NCBI RefSeq assembly: GCF_008370685.1
Contig: NZ_VTZU01000010.1
Span: 52,672-116,671, forward strand
Reading direction: 5' to 3'
DNA length: 64,000 bases
Origin: Aquimarina sp. RZ0
GTDB taxonomy: Bacteria; Bacteroidota; Bacteroidia; Flavobacteriales; Flavobacteriaceae
Position numbers and translations under genes: made by a program. Positions within the stretch are counted from its first letter, which is position 1. Each line of letters begins with the position of its first letter. This document shows, piece after piece, positions 34,801 through 43,644 of this stretch. The notes under the pieces are model-generated. The model searched no databases and was not told the origin of the DNA. It worked only from the letters and a program-made list of their open reading frames with translations.

Positions 34801-37800
34801 ATCTTCTGTACTAATTAATACTTCTTCCTTTCCTATAGTTGCTCTTATCAAGGAAGAAAGTGTTTTTCCAGGACCTACTTCTATAAATATTCTTGCCCCA
34901 TTGGCATACATATTGGTAATTTGTTCTGAGAATTTCACCGGCATCACCAGATGTTCTGTTAATCTTTCTTTGATCTCTTCGGGAGTATTAGGATATATAG
35001 AAGCTGTGGTATTGGACCATACAGGAACTGTAGTTTGTTCAAATGTAAAATCTTTTAATATTTTTTGATAGTTTTCTTTTGCTCCAGCAACCAAAGGACT
35101 GTGAAAAGCGCAAGCTACCGGGATTATTTTGCTTGATATTTTTTCAGCCTTTAATACGGATTCAAAAGTGATTATAGCTTCCATTTTTCCTGCTAAAACT
35201 ATTTGTTTTGGCGAGTTTATATTTACAGTATATATGTCCTTATGAATTGCTAAAAATGGTGCTAAATCTTCTAAGGCAGCACTAACAGCAAGCATAGTGC
35301 CAGCGTCATTTCCTACTGCATCTAATATGGCGTTGGCTCTTTTTCTACTAAGAGTTACTAAATCATTTTCTGTAAACACTCCAGAGAAACACAGTGCGGG
35401 TAGTTCTCCGTAACTATGCCCTGCAATCATATCTGGTACAATCCCCAGGGATTTCATAAACTTTGCAATAGCAAGATCTACAATTCCTAAAATAGGCTGC
35501 GCATTCGTGGTATCTTTGATTGCTTCTTGTTGCTTTTTCCTAGAATCCTGATCAAAAACTTCTGGAGGAAAAAGAATATCTTCAAGTTCGGAATATTTTT
35601 TTAATTGTTCCCTCATTGCTGGAAATGCTACAAAGAGGTCTCGTGCCATATTTACACGTTGACTGCCCTGCCCTGGAAACATAAAAGCCACTTTACCAGT
35701 TTTATAATCCGTTTGATATACGTTTTCTGGAATTCTTCCGGCTAGTACTTCTGTTATTGTATTCAATAACTCCTTACCATCACCAGTTACAATAGACAGT
35801 TGAACAGGTTTCTTATTGATATTTACTAAACTAAAAGCTATATTTTTAAGAGACAAGTCACAATTTTCCTGCAATAAACGTTGGGTTTTTTGAAGAACAG
35901 AAAGTGCCTCCTGGTATGTTTCTCCTTTAAAAACAAATAATTCTGAAGACCACTCTTTTAAAGCTGTTTGTTTTAGCGTATGACCCTCATTTGCTTCTAT
36001 CACCGTATGAAAATTGGTACCTCCAAACCCAAAAGCACTAACACCTGCTATACGTTTTTCTGCATTCCAAAGACCTGCTTTTGTATTAAAAGCAAAAGGA
36101 CTGGAATTCTGTTTATAGAAAGGGTTCGGGTTTTCTAACTGAAGGGTTGGGGGTTTCACACCATGGTACAATGACAACGCTACTTTAATCAGCCCTGCCA
36201 ATCCTGCTGCACACTTGGTATGTCCAATTTGTGTTTTTACTGACCCCAGATGTGTTTGATTGGCTATAGCCCCCGCTTGAGACATCAAATCTGTTAATGC
36301 ACTAATTTCTGTTTTATCACCTACAACAGTACCGGTTCCATGTGCTTCTACCAATCCCACATCAGCTGGAGAAATACCTGCCTGCTCGTAAGCACGTTCT
36401 AATGCTTTGAGTTGCCCAGAACGCCTGGGAGCGGTAAGCCCCAAGCTTTTCCCATCGCTAGAACCTCCAACGCCTTTAATTACGGCATAGATTTTATCTC
36501 CATCATTCTTAGCATCTTCTAAACGTTTTAAAACTACTACTGCAATACCTTCTCCCAGTGCAATACCATCTGCATCTTTGTCAAAGGTCTTACATCTTCC
36601 TTTTCGAGAAAGTGCGTGGGTACTAGAAAACATGAGGTAATCATTAATACCATTATGTAAGTCAACTCCACCTGCCAATACCATATCTGATTTTTCGAGG
36701 ATCAATTCCTGACAAGCCAAATCTACCGCAGCTAATGAAGAAGCGCAAGCAGCATCTACTGTATAATTTCTTCCTCCCAAGTCTAAACGATTTGTGATTC
36801 TCCCAGAAATGACATTGGCCAGAACACCTGGAAATGAATCTTCTGTCATTTTAGGCAACACTTCATCCAGTTCTTTGGGGATTTCTCCAAACAATTGAGG
36901 AAAAAGACATCTAAAACCATAACTCGTAGCAAGATCATTTCCTCCTTCGGCACCAAAAATGACAGATACATTTTCATTATCATCCGAAGGATCGGCATAT
37001 CCGGCATCTTCTAATGCTCTTTTAGCTACTAATAAACTCAGTAATTGTGTAGGTTCAATTGCCGCCAGAGATTGTGGTGGAATTCCGAACTCCATAGGAT
37101 CAAAATCAATACTTGGGATAAACCCACCCCATTTTGATGGTGTTTTTTCTCCATTGGTAGCATTTGGATCATAGTATAACTCTTTATTCCAGCGTTCTTC
37201 TGGCACTTCTGTTACAGCATCTTTACCTAGAAGAATGTTTTTCCAATATTCGTCTATATTTTTGGCTCCCGGATAGATACAAGACATTCCTACAATGGCG
37301 ATATCTAATGGTTTTTTATTTGTTTTTGGGTATTCGGGAAGTTCTGCATTCTCGAGTAGTATATTATTTCCTACTGCTACTTGCTCGTGCAGCTCTTCCA
37401 TTGTAATTACCTGATCACGCAAAGAAGCTACTTCACCTATCATATACATTCCGGTAGATAGCTGTTCTGCAGTATCTATTTTTTCTAATGCGCTTCCTTT
37501 TCTTTCAATTCCTTTAGATGCAATTCGTAACCGCCCTACATTAAGATGTTCTAACTTAGACCATATCTCCTTCTTATCCAGTCCTTCATTAATATATTTT
37601 TCTTTTTCTTCTCTAAAAAAATCTGCAAATGGTGTTTCCAAACATCGTGTTTCGTGTCCTGGTGCGGTTTCTAATAAAACAGTATCACTATATTTTACTG
37701 CTTGTTTTTGAAATTGTTCTAGTATAGCTCCTGTTTTTACAGCTTCTTCTGTAAATAGGTAAGAAGTCCCCATGAGTACGCCAATTTTAGCTCCTTTGAC

Positions 37801-39240
37801 AGCGAGTGGAGCAGCCATTACGGATATCATTGCTGCAGAAACATCATCGTGAATACCTCCTGCAAATAGGATATTAAATTTATCAACATCGTCTTCTTCT
37901 AGTAGTCTTGATATCTGACGCTCCCACAATACAAGGCTTGATAAAGGTCCGACGTGACCTCCACATTCTCTGCCTTCAAAAACAAAACCAGTGGCTCCCT
38001 CTTTTATAAACATATCCAACAAACTCGTGGATGGTACGTGTAAAAAAGTTTTGATCCCTATCTCTTCTAAAGGTTTTGCTTGCGACGGTCTCCCCCCTGC
38101 AATTAATACAACAGGCGGCTTTGCTTCCTTTATATATCCCATCTGTTCTTCTCTAAGTTCAGTTGGAGCAAAACCTAAAACACCTACTCCCCAGGTTTTG
38201 CCATCGGCAAGTGCTTTTGTTTTCTCGATCATATCAATTGCCTTTTTTCCTTTGACCAGAGAAAGTGCTATAAAAGGCAAACCACCAGAACTAGCTACAG
38301 AATTTGCAAATTCTGGAACATCACTTACTCTGGTCATAGGTCCCTGAGCAATAGGGTATTTTATATTGAATTCTTTTGCAAAAGCATTATTAGGCCGTAT
38401 CGGTACAACAGCTTTGGCCTGACGAATCTGCCCGTGAATAGCTTCATCTAATGCAAAAAACATTTTTTTTAAATTCTTATATTTTGAAACAAAGTCTCGA
38501 GAAATACTAATATCTTGCCCTAAAGGAAGTAAGCCTTTATCAATTTCTAACTTTCCTAGTAATGGCTTTATATCTGAAAATCCAGCTGTTTCAGGAATTT
38601 CTGGCGAATTGGGCCTTCTCAAAATACGATAACCATCTATAACTTGTGTTTCTGTTCCATCGATTTTATACAGGACCTCTTTGGTCATTTGTGGCAATCT
38701 ACTTTCTGGGAATAAGGCTAACTGACTATCCAGAACTACTCCTTCTGCTCCAGCCATTATCAATGCTGGTGCTGTATGAATCCCGACTCCTCCTTGTACC
38801 CATATCGGTAGGTTTGTTTGCTTTTTTACTTTTTGAAACAACACAAAACTTGATTCTTTACTCACTATTCCTGCACCCTCATTACCTTTTATAATAATAC
38901 CTGTGGCTCCATATTTTTCTGCCGCTATAACATCTGAAGCTTTTTTTATTTGAAGAAAAACCTTTTTATTTTTAAATAAGGTGATTTTTGAAGGATCAGA
39001 GCAGATAACCAGGTCTACCTGATCCGTGAGTTTTATTCCCTCCATCACTTCTTCCCCGAAGCATACTCCAAAAGTTTTTTTAGTTTTATTATAAATTGTT
39101 TCTATTGCCGAATTAGCAACCTTGAGGTCATTCCCTAAATGAAGAACAGCATATGCCGTATTTAATTTTAAAATTGAAAATAGAAGATCCTTGTCCGGGT
39201 ACTCGCATGGAGTAACCGCGATGAGTTTACATGGTATCAT
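31879..39240 (-). CDS. PfaA-like type I synthase: FMN reductase-KS-AT-ACP-ACP-ACP-KR
   Basis: A 2453-residue megasynthase. Residues 1-225 and 260-620 are TIM-barrel-type, nitronate-monooxygenase/PfaD-like segments (IWVQGGVGIHTAPALIMAGAEG; YPIAQGPMTRV; ECGGHVGP), the likely trans-acting enoyl reductase. The ketosynthase begins at LDIAIVGMSC (about 643), with Cys in DAACASS (about 830) and His in EAHGTGTVVGD (about 965). The acyltransferase has FPGQGSQ and IAGHSYGE (about 1273). Three tandem carrier domains follow, with EADLSIDSIKRMEI at about 1690, 1790 and 1903. A ketoreductase has LGGAQGI (about 2192) and an SVASVYG...YAAAN catalytic stretch (about 2370). Tandem ACPs plus a fused reductase are the mark of PUFA-synthase-like secondary lipid systems. 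It is the first gene of the operon. Confidence 0.93.
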   Translation of the reverse strand: MIPCKLIAVTPCEYPDKDLLFSILKLNTAYAVLHLGNDLKVANSAIETIYNKTKKTFGVCFGEEVMEGIKLTDQVDLVICSDPSKITLFKNKKVFLQIKKASDVIAAEKYGATGIIIKGNEGAGIVSKESSFVLFQKVKKQTNLPIWVQGGVGIHTAPALIMAGAEGVVLDSQLALFPESRLPQMTKEVLYKIDGTETQVIDGYRILRRPNSPEIPETAGFSDIKPLLGKLEIDKGLLPLGQDISISRDFVSKYKNLKKMFFALDEAIHGQIRQAKAVVPIRPNNAFAKEFNIKYPIAQGPMTRVSDVPEFANSVASSGGLPFIALSLVKGKKAIDMIEKTKALADGKTWGVGVLGFAPTELREEQMGYIKEAKPPVVLIAGGRPSQAKPLEEIGIKTFLHVPSTSLLDMFIKEGATGFVFEGRECGGHVGPLSSLVLWERQISRLLEEDDVDKFNILFAGGIHDDVSAAMISVMAAPLAVKGAKIGVLMGTSYLFTEEAVKTGAILEQFQKQAVKYSDTVLLETAPGHETRCLETPFADFFREEKEKYINEGLDKKEIWSKLEHLNVGRLRIASKGIERKGSALEKIDTAEQLSTGMYMIGEVASLRDQVITMEELHEQVAVGNNILLENAELPEYPKTNKKPLDIAIVGMSCIYPGAKNIDEYWKNILLGKDAVTEVPEERWNKELYYDPNATNGEKTPSKWGGFIPSIDFDPMEFGIPPQSLAAIEPTQLLSLLVAKRALEDAGYADPSDDNENVSVIFGAEGGNDLATSYGFRCLFPQLFGEIPKELDEVLPKMTEDSFPGVLANVISGRITNRLDLGGRNYTVDAACASSLAAVDLACQELILEKSDMVLAGGVDLHNGINDYLMFSSTHALSRKGRCKTFDKDADGIALGEGIAVVVLKRLEDAKNDGDKIYAVIKGVGGSSDGKSLGLTAPRRSGQLKALERAYEQAGISPADVGLVEAHGTGTVVGDKTEISALTDLMSQAGAIANQTHLGSVKTQIGHTKCAAGLAGLIKVALSLYHGVKPPTLQLENPNPFYKQNSSPFAFNTKAGLWNAEKRIAGVSAFGFGGTNFHTVIEANEGHTLKQTALKEWSSELFVFKGETYQEALSVLQKTQRLLQENCDLSLKNIAFSLVNINKKPVQLSIVTGDGKELLNTITEVLAGRIPENVYQTDYKTGKVAFMFPGQGSQRVNMARDLFVAFPAMREQLKKYSELEDILFPPEVFDQDSRKKQQEAIKDTTNAQPILGIVDLAIAKFMKSLGIVPDMIAGHSYGELPALCFSGVFTENDLVTLSRKRANAILDAVGNDAGTMLAVSAALEDLAPFLAIHKDIYTVNINSPKQIVLAGKMEAIITFESVLKAEKISSKIIPVACAFHSPLVAGAKENYQKILKDFTFEQTTVPVWSNTTASIYPNTPEEIKERLTEHLVMPVKFSEQITNMYANGARIFIEVGPGKTLSSLIRATIGKEEVLISTEDKTVQGIDYMLKAIAKYVATGRQVNIDQLFIDRDALTIDIQHPEKYAKSKTLWTVNGHCATPVYSKIPTHAGKPVITPLQLTGHSIAPLQPAMIAEEGSKQLVKEYLDNVKSMVNAQRDVVLGYLGQQINIPQTRLDDYPVINNIQKTVSKPSAEAILPVQQNGSIKLPTLHSREALQDILLDIVSDKTGYPVDMLGMDMDMEADLSIDSIKRMEITGALKEKLGTLQSQGKTEEQLIEQLASIKTLRGLIDWVQEHSKQPLPEVTTSNVSETSIKNVPVDIQKILIDIVSDKTGYPVDMLGVDMDMEADLSIDSIKRMEIIGALKIELGGFGETNKGEEELVEELTGLKTLKSLINWLEERIKVPENQEVSVPVTNGSRQEAEVSPTVWTQNSIQELLIKIISDKTGYPEEMLGLEMDLEADLSIDSIKRMEIIGEIRIQLGGFNTSSQNEEAIVEELAGIKTLQGLVSWITDVIGAGTKQEENILTSTRTIANGIPTKKDDKEKLMRWSFQLKTQKENGLHNNELNQKNFAITDDGGILARTIKATLEKSGANVTIIATNDQELDKYDGLILLDIFAAPVRPKITDFVSLVKKLDAKNVRWIYAISDLKSHLRVSKDVKILRNFQGYSGFLKSLNQEWSQANCRIINMENSLIPESTAAIVQEELLLNDNQIEVFYKEDERKIFELIPTALTNGTSPEIALDTNAVILVLGGAQGITAEMMIRFSNEYPCNFILIGRSSDPRKVPIDQFTNLKSKEEIKKELIALKVFKTPADIEKETNKIFKRNQVLNTIRSIEGNGARVDYHAMDLRDENNLGTLINDLYTSYNRIDGVIHGAGLLEDKLFQDKTEESFERVFSTKVTPVRILAEKLREDVQFVVLFSSVASVYGNKGQTDYAAANSVLDEYAWELKEKLKAKVISINWGPWKGAGMVSSTLEKEYERRGIALIPLKEGMETFINEIKYGRDSQVLIMAE

Positions 39241-40109
39241 ATTATAGTTTTAAGAGAGTTAGTTGTTTAGTATTTTTGCTACATTATTATACTATTATTA
39301 TTATTTTAAATTATTTAAAATACACGGTAATAATGATTAATGAAACCAAGGAAATATGCTATAAATCGCTTATTTTCCTTAACATTTTCTTATTCAAATT
39401 ACGTAAATCAGGATAGCAAAAAAGTTAACAGTATGTTAATTAGATGTAATGAAATCTATTTATATGAACTTAAAAAATCTAAGATCTCTTTTTTGATATT
39501 ATTGTATTATTTTAACAATTTTATAACAATAAAGTATTAGGGGAAAAATCAACTAAATAAATTTTTTATTACTACTCGTCAAAAATATCTTCTATTTCTA
39601 AATTTGTAATTGTTCAAACGAAGATAAAACGTCTAACAATTACTTGAAACCAATTATTAACGCATCCAAAACCAGGGAATTTTTTTAAAAAAATACCTGT
39701 GCCCGCTATTAATTTACATTAAATTAACTTTGCTTACTCTGTTTTCATTCAGGATGGATTACGTTTTTATTCGAAAAACTATCATAATGTATTTCTTGAC
39801 TATTTTAAAACTAACAGGTTATGGGATACTAGGGAATTTTGATAGTGTTATGTGAATTAATGATATCATTACACACCACCACTTACTCTTGTATTAGATC
39901 ACAAGAATATCATTTTTTAACACTTTATTAAGTAACAAAACGTTCATAATAAACATTAATATATACAGTACTTTAAAAAATAATGTCTATGTCATTTTTT
40001 TACAAACAAATATAAAATCAAAACCATTTTTATTGTGGTAGTTTTTTTTAACCAATATTCAGAAAATGTAAATACAACATATGAAATATTACAAACTTCA
40101 AAGCATTAA
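39241..40109. other. Intergenic, mostly without gene; promoter-like box
   Basis: Upstream of the divergently oriented megasynthase operon. An exact TAACTTTG box sits at 39725-39732 (+), followed by a 33-codon frame at 39754-39855 (MDYVFIRKTIIMYFLTILKL...). No terminator or homologue is evident, so I do not call the frame a gene. The megasynthase promoter should be near 39241-39400 on the minus strand, but I see no clean box. Confidence 0.35.
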
Positions 40110-40264
40110 GAGCTTGTTTAAAAACCATGCTGCCTGCTGGTCATCACTTTGACAACCTTGACTTTACTTCAAATAAGCAACGTATCTCGATATGTTGTCG
40201 ATTTGAAGTATCGTCAGAACGCCAAACTACAGACAATCAGTTTACATTGTTTTTAAACATGCTC
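40110..40264. mobile_element. 155-bp-class palindromic element (MITE-like), copy 2
   Basis: GAGCTTGTTTAAAAAC at the left end and GTTTTTAAACATGCTC at the right end are inverted repeats with one mismatch. Internal ACTTCAAAT...ATTTGAAGT and TCGATATGTTGTCGA arms pair. TAA flanks both sides (40107-40109 and 40265-40267), as in the copy at 22676. Non-coding. Confidence 0.65.
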
Positions 40265-40560
40265 TAAACCTGCTCTTGTTTGCTAAATATATGGTCATAA
40301 AGATTTTTTATTTTTAAATGTAACTTATAACTACAAGAACTATATAAGTTACCTTATTTTCGGGAGTCTAGTTCTCCTGACCAGCATATAAAAACGTATC
40401 GATATAGATAAATTTTTACCTAGATTATACATTCCAAAATATAGGTTCTAAATATAAAATACACTAAAAACCAACAAGAAATTTTATAGGACTTACAACT
40501 TGATCTACTTAAGATTCTGACTCTTGAGGTAAAGGTTAAATTCCTATCAGATTGTCAACA

Positions 40561-40632
40561 TGAGATATAACTCAGTGGCAGAGTACCGCGCTTATATCGC
40601 GGGAGTCTTGGGTTCGATTCCCAATATCTCAA
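40561..40632 (+). tRNA. tRNA-Ile, anticodon UAU (copy 2)
   Basis: The same 72-nt cloverleaf as at 23985, with acceptor TGAGATA/TATCTCA. One acceptor pair is changed on both sides (G-C in copy 1, A-T here), a compensatory pair of substitutions, and base 26 is A instead of G. All other positions are identical, including the CTTATAT anticodon loop. CCA is not encoded. Confidence 0.85.
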
Positions 40633-40720
40633 CAATTTAAAAAATAAAGAATGAAGAATGGCATAAACAATCTCAAAGCAAAGGTTTTGACCGCCAGAAA
40701 AGCTAAGTATAGAGGAGTCA

Positions 40721-40880
40721 TACGATTTGTGATTAAAAAATTCGTATAAATTCATTGAATTATTTTTTCTTTATGCAAGGCAAAAAAATCAAGCATAGCT
40801 ATAGCTACGGTTTATTTTTTAAACGAAGTAGAAAGGAAAAAGAAACGATGAATATGCGAAATTTTTAGTTATAAATCGTA
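40721..40880 (+). mobile_element. 160-bp palindromic element (MITE-like), copy A
   Basis: Begins TACGATTTGTGATTAAAAAA and ends TTAGTTATAAATCGTA; about 35 bases at each end form an imperfect inverted repeat. The core GCATAGCTATAGCTACGG is palindromic. It is flanked by the direct repeat TCA (40718-40720, 40881-40883). No coding capacity. Copies B and C appear identical in sequence. Confidence 0.8.
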
Positions 40881-41027
40881 TCATTACTCTCAATACATAT
40901 CACAATCAATGTCAGTACTAAGACTTTAATCATATGTTATACAGCTTATCCGGTAAGAACATCGTGATTTTATAGCTTCATAAAAGAATAAAACGCACTA
41001 AAGAATCATATGAATTTACCATCCCGG

Positions 41028-41140
41028 TTTTAAAAACACTCACATGAAAAGTAGTCATTTTTTGCTTAGACAAAATAGAAGAATTAAGGAATATCCTTAG
41101 CTACGGCTTCTTTTTATTGAACTCATCTTGAAGTATCAAC
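41028..41140. repeat. Degenerate dispersed repeat
   Basis: AAACACTCACATGAAAAGTAG, TTAGACAAAATAGAAGAAT and TTGAAGTA recur in diverged form and in the same order at about 57205-57304. It contains CCTTAGCTACGG, as in the palindromic element cores. The remaining DNA of 40884-41188 shows no gene. Confidence 0.35.
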
Positions 41141-41188
41141 AAAAGAGAGCAAATTTGAATAGACAATTTTAGGCTAGATTATTAGAAG

Positions 41189-42055
41189 CTAGTTTGCTTT
41201 TAGGGTTTTACTTTTCATCCCTAAATAAACAGCTATACCTCCTGTGAAAAACATTAACAAACTATATACCGCAGGAGCCACGGCAAAAGAAGTGTTTTTT
41301 AATAAAACCACGGCGATACTTACGGCTAACGTTCCATTTTGAATTCCTGACTCTATACCAATAGAAATTGCACCTTTGTGATGAACACGAAATAATTTTG
41401 CAGAATAATAACCAATTGCCATCGTAATGATATTTAACAATAATGCAATTATTCCTGCCTCTTTAAAATAAAAAACCAGATTATCCTTTTCTTTGATCGC
41501 TATACCGATAATCACTAATGCCAAAACAATTGCTGATGCAATTCTAACAGGTTTAACCATTTTTAGAGCAAAATCTCCATTGTACTTTCGTATCAACATA
41601 CCTATAGAGACAGGAATAACAGTAATTACCAAAATTTGAGTAATTGTTTTTACAGGATCTAATTTGATCGTTTGCGCTTCTTCCAGAAAATATAACAGAG
41701 CAAAATTCACTATAAATGGTATGGTGATAATTGTAATTAAACTACTTAAAGCCGTTAAACTAACCGATAGTGCGATATCTCCATTTGCTAAATGAGATAT
41801 TAAATTAGATGTTGCCCCACCTGGACAGGCTGCTAAAATCATAATTCCTATCGCAATTTCTGGCTGTACTGGAAATAGAGTTGCCAACACAAACCCTATT
41901 AGTGGTACAATGATAAGCTGATTTGTTAATCCTACTAGAATAGCTTTAGGGTAAATAAATATCCTCTTAAAGTCATTGATAACAAGTGACAACCCCATTC
42001 CTAACATTATGATTACTAAAGAACTGGCTAAAACGATTGTAGAAATAGTATCCAT
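41189..42055 (-). CDS. Bile acid:sodium symporter family transporter
   Basis: A 288-residue inner-membrane protein with about nine or ten helices. Family signals are the long hydrophobic array with ILAACPGGATSNLISHLANGDIALS (about residues 74-98), matching the conserved core sodium-binding region of the SBF/BASS family, and ESGIQNGTLAVSIA near 230, the second crossover motif. Members move bile acids, pantoate, pyruvate or other organic anions with sodium; the bacterial substrate cannot be predicted. It stands alone, 400 bases from the next minus-strand gene. Confidence 0.88.
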   Translation of the reverse strand: MDTISTIVLASSLVIIMLGMGLSLVINDFKRIFIYPKAILVGLTNQLIIVPLIGFVLATLFPVQPEIAIGIMILAACPGGATSNLISHLANGDIALSVSLTALSSLITIITIPFIVNFALLYFLEEAQTIKLDPVKTITQILVITVIPVSIGMLIRKYNGDFALKMVKPVRIASAIVLALVIIGIAIKEKDNLVFYFKEAGIIALLLNIITMAIGYYSAKLFRVHHKGAISIGIESGIQNGTLAVSIAVVLLKNTSFAVAPAVYSLLMFFTGGIAVYLGMKSKTLKAN

Positions 42056-42455
42056 GCAGTTAGATTTATGATTTATTGTCTAATATATTGATTTTGTAAT
42101 ACATCCAAAGGTGAGTTCAGGACATTTCCCATTTAAAAAGAAAATATTTTTTTGTAATTTTGAGAAACACTTTTATTAGAAAGTATGAGTTCCATTCTAC
42201 CGGAATAATAACCAAGAGTAAAAGCCACCACCCTACTACAAATCAAAATCTAAAATAATGGTATAACTTTTATACTATCTTACGCTAAATTTACCTTATA
42301 AAACAATAGCTGTTTTACCTTATCAGCAAATTCAAATCAGGATGGTATAACAAAATCCAGATACTCCCTCTGATTAGCCTTTTTTGTATAGAACGAATCC
42401 AAGGTAATACTTTTGTCATACAATGTATGTTTTAACCATAAATTTATTTGTTTTT
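42056..42455. other. Intergenic, nothing recognised
   Basis: About 400 AT-rich bases between two minus-strand membrane-protein genes. No ORF, strong hairpin or clean promoter box was found. Confidence 0.4.
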
Positions 42456-43601
42456 TTAAAAATATTTAATGAGTTTTGATGAACTCTTTCGTTTATAATC
42501 AGAAAACATTTTAGTTGGAAAATACAGTATAGCTGATAAAATCATTGAAATTAACCATAGTTCATATACGTAGTTTACACCAAAAACATCTCCTTGATTC
42601 GGACCAAAAACCAACATTGAAATTTTATACAAAACTAAGAGAACATATAAATGTATTATATAAAAAAACATGGGTGCAGAACCGTATGTTTTTGCAATAT
42701 GTAACCATTTATAATTAACTCGTTCAAAACAATAGAGTAATAGACAACCAATACCAAGTGTAAATAATAAATAATCTAATGAAGGCGGATATTTGGTATA
42801 GTTCAAAAATGACATAACAGATTTCAAGAAAGATTCCTGAACCTGCCAGGCTAGGGTCTCTCCATATATATTAAACCCTCGTAGAATCAGAAGAGTCGTA
42901 AGAGAAGATATGCATGCTATAATTAGTATTTTTTGTCTTTTTGCTGCTATCATACTCTTAGCATATAGAGGTCCAGAAAAATACCCTAATAAAATCACAC
43001 CAATCCATGGCAAAACAGGGTAAGAAGCTTTAATACTTATGATACTATTGTTAATCAGGTACCCTCTATCATGCAAAATAGTCCAAAGAGAATAGCCTAT
43101 TTCTGTAGGTTCAAATGAAATAAAAGATAAAGCATTGTGTCCAAAAACAATGAGTACTCCCATAATTCCAATCCATATTCTTGGTAACCTACTTACCCCT
43201 GCCAAACAAATCATACTTATCCCTATAGCCCAAATAACTTGTAAATACAAGGTATGATATGCACCAAACCAAGAGAAATTAATTAATGTAATTTCTAGCA
43301 AAACGAGAAATAATCCTCTTTTTAATAAAAAAGAAGTTGCAGAACGTGGAGGTTTATTTTGAGGGTTTGAATATAACCAAGCAGATAATCCTGTTAAGAA
43401 AACAAAAATCGGAGCACATAAATGAGCAGATAGTCTGGTAAAAAACAAACTACTGCTAATTTCATGAATTGTGAGTGGGTCTGTAATCACATTATGAGAG
43501 AAAAACCGTTCCCGAACGTGGTCTACTAACATGATTAACATTACTAAGCCTCGCAACATATCAATTGATGAAATACGAGATGTTTTTTTTTCTTGATCCA
43601 T
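42456..43601 (-). CDS. DUF1624/HGSNAT-like membrane acyltransferase
   Basis: A 381-residue polytopic membrane protein with about ten helices. The opening RISSIDMLRGLVMLIMLVDHVRERFF, with a conserved Arg-Gly and an Asp-His in the first helix, is the mark of the heparan-alpha-glucosaminide N-acetyltransferase-like (DUF1624) family. Later LPWIGVILLGYFSGPLY and FYIIHLYVLLVLYKI fit its other conserved helices. Characterised relatives transfer acyl groups across the membrane to sugars. It lies downstream of a damaged receptor gene and may have been its operon partner. The substrate is unknown. Confidence 0.82.
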   Translation of the reverse strand: MDQEKKTSRISSIDMLRGLVMLIMLVDHVRERFFSHNVITDPLTIHEISSSLFFTRLSAHLCAPIFVFLTGLSAWLYSNPQNKPPRSATSFLLKRGLFLVLLEITLINFSWFGAYHTLYLQVIWAIGISMICLAGVSRLPRIWIGIMGVLIVFGHNALSFISFEPTEIGYSLWTILHDRGYLINNSIISIKASYPVLPWIGVILLGYFSGPLYAKSMIAAKRQKILIIACISSLTTLLILRGFNIYGETLAWQVQESFLKSVMSFLNYTKYPPSLDYLLFTLGIGCLLLYCFERVNYKWLHIAKTYGSAPMFFYIIHLYVLLVLYKISMLVFGPNQGDVFGVNYVYELWLISMILSAILYFPTKMFSDYKRKSSSKLIKYF

Positions 43602-43644
43602 GTTTTATATAAATTGTTTAGGTACGCAATCTAATTTTCTGATA

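Noticed and set aside
39754..39855. 33-codon frame after a TAACTTTG box
   Set aside because: No terminator, no homologous unit and a poor initiation region; not enough to call a gene.
40555..40755. Minus-strand 66-residue open frame
   Set aside because: It is the antisense of the tRNA at 40561-40632; the RYWESNPRLPRYKRG-type translation is the usual artefact of antisense tRNA.
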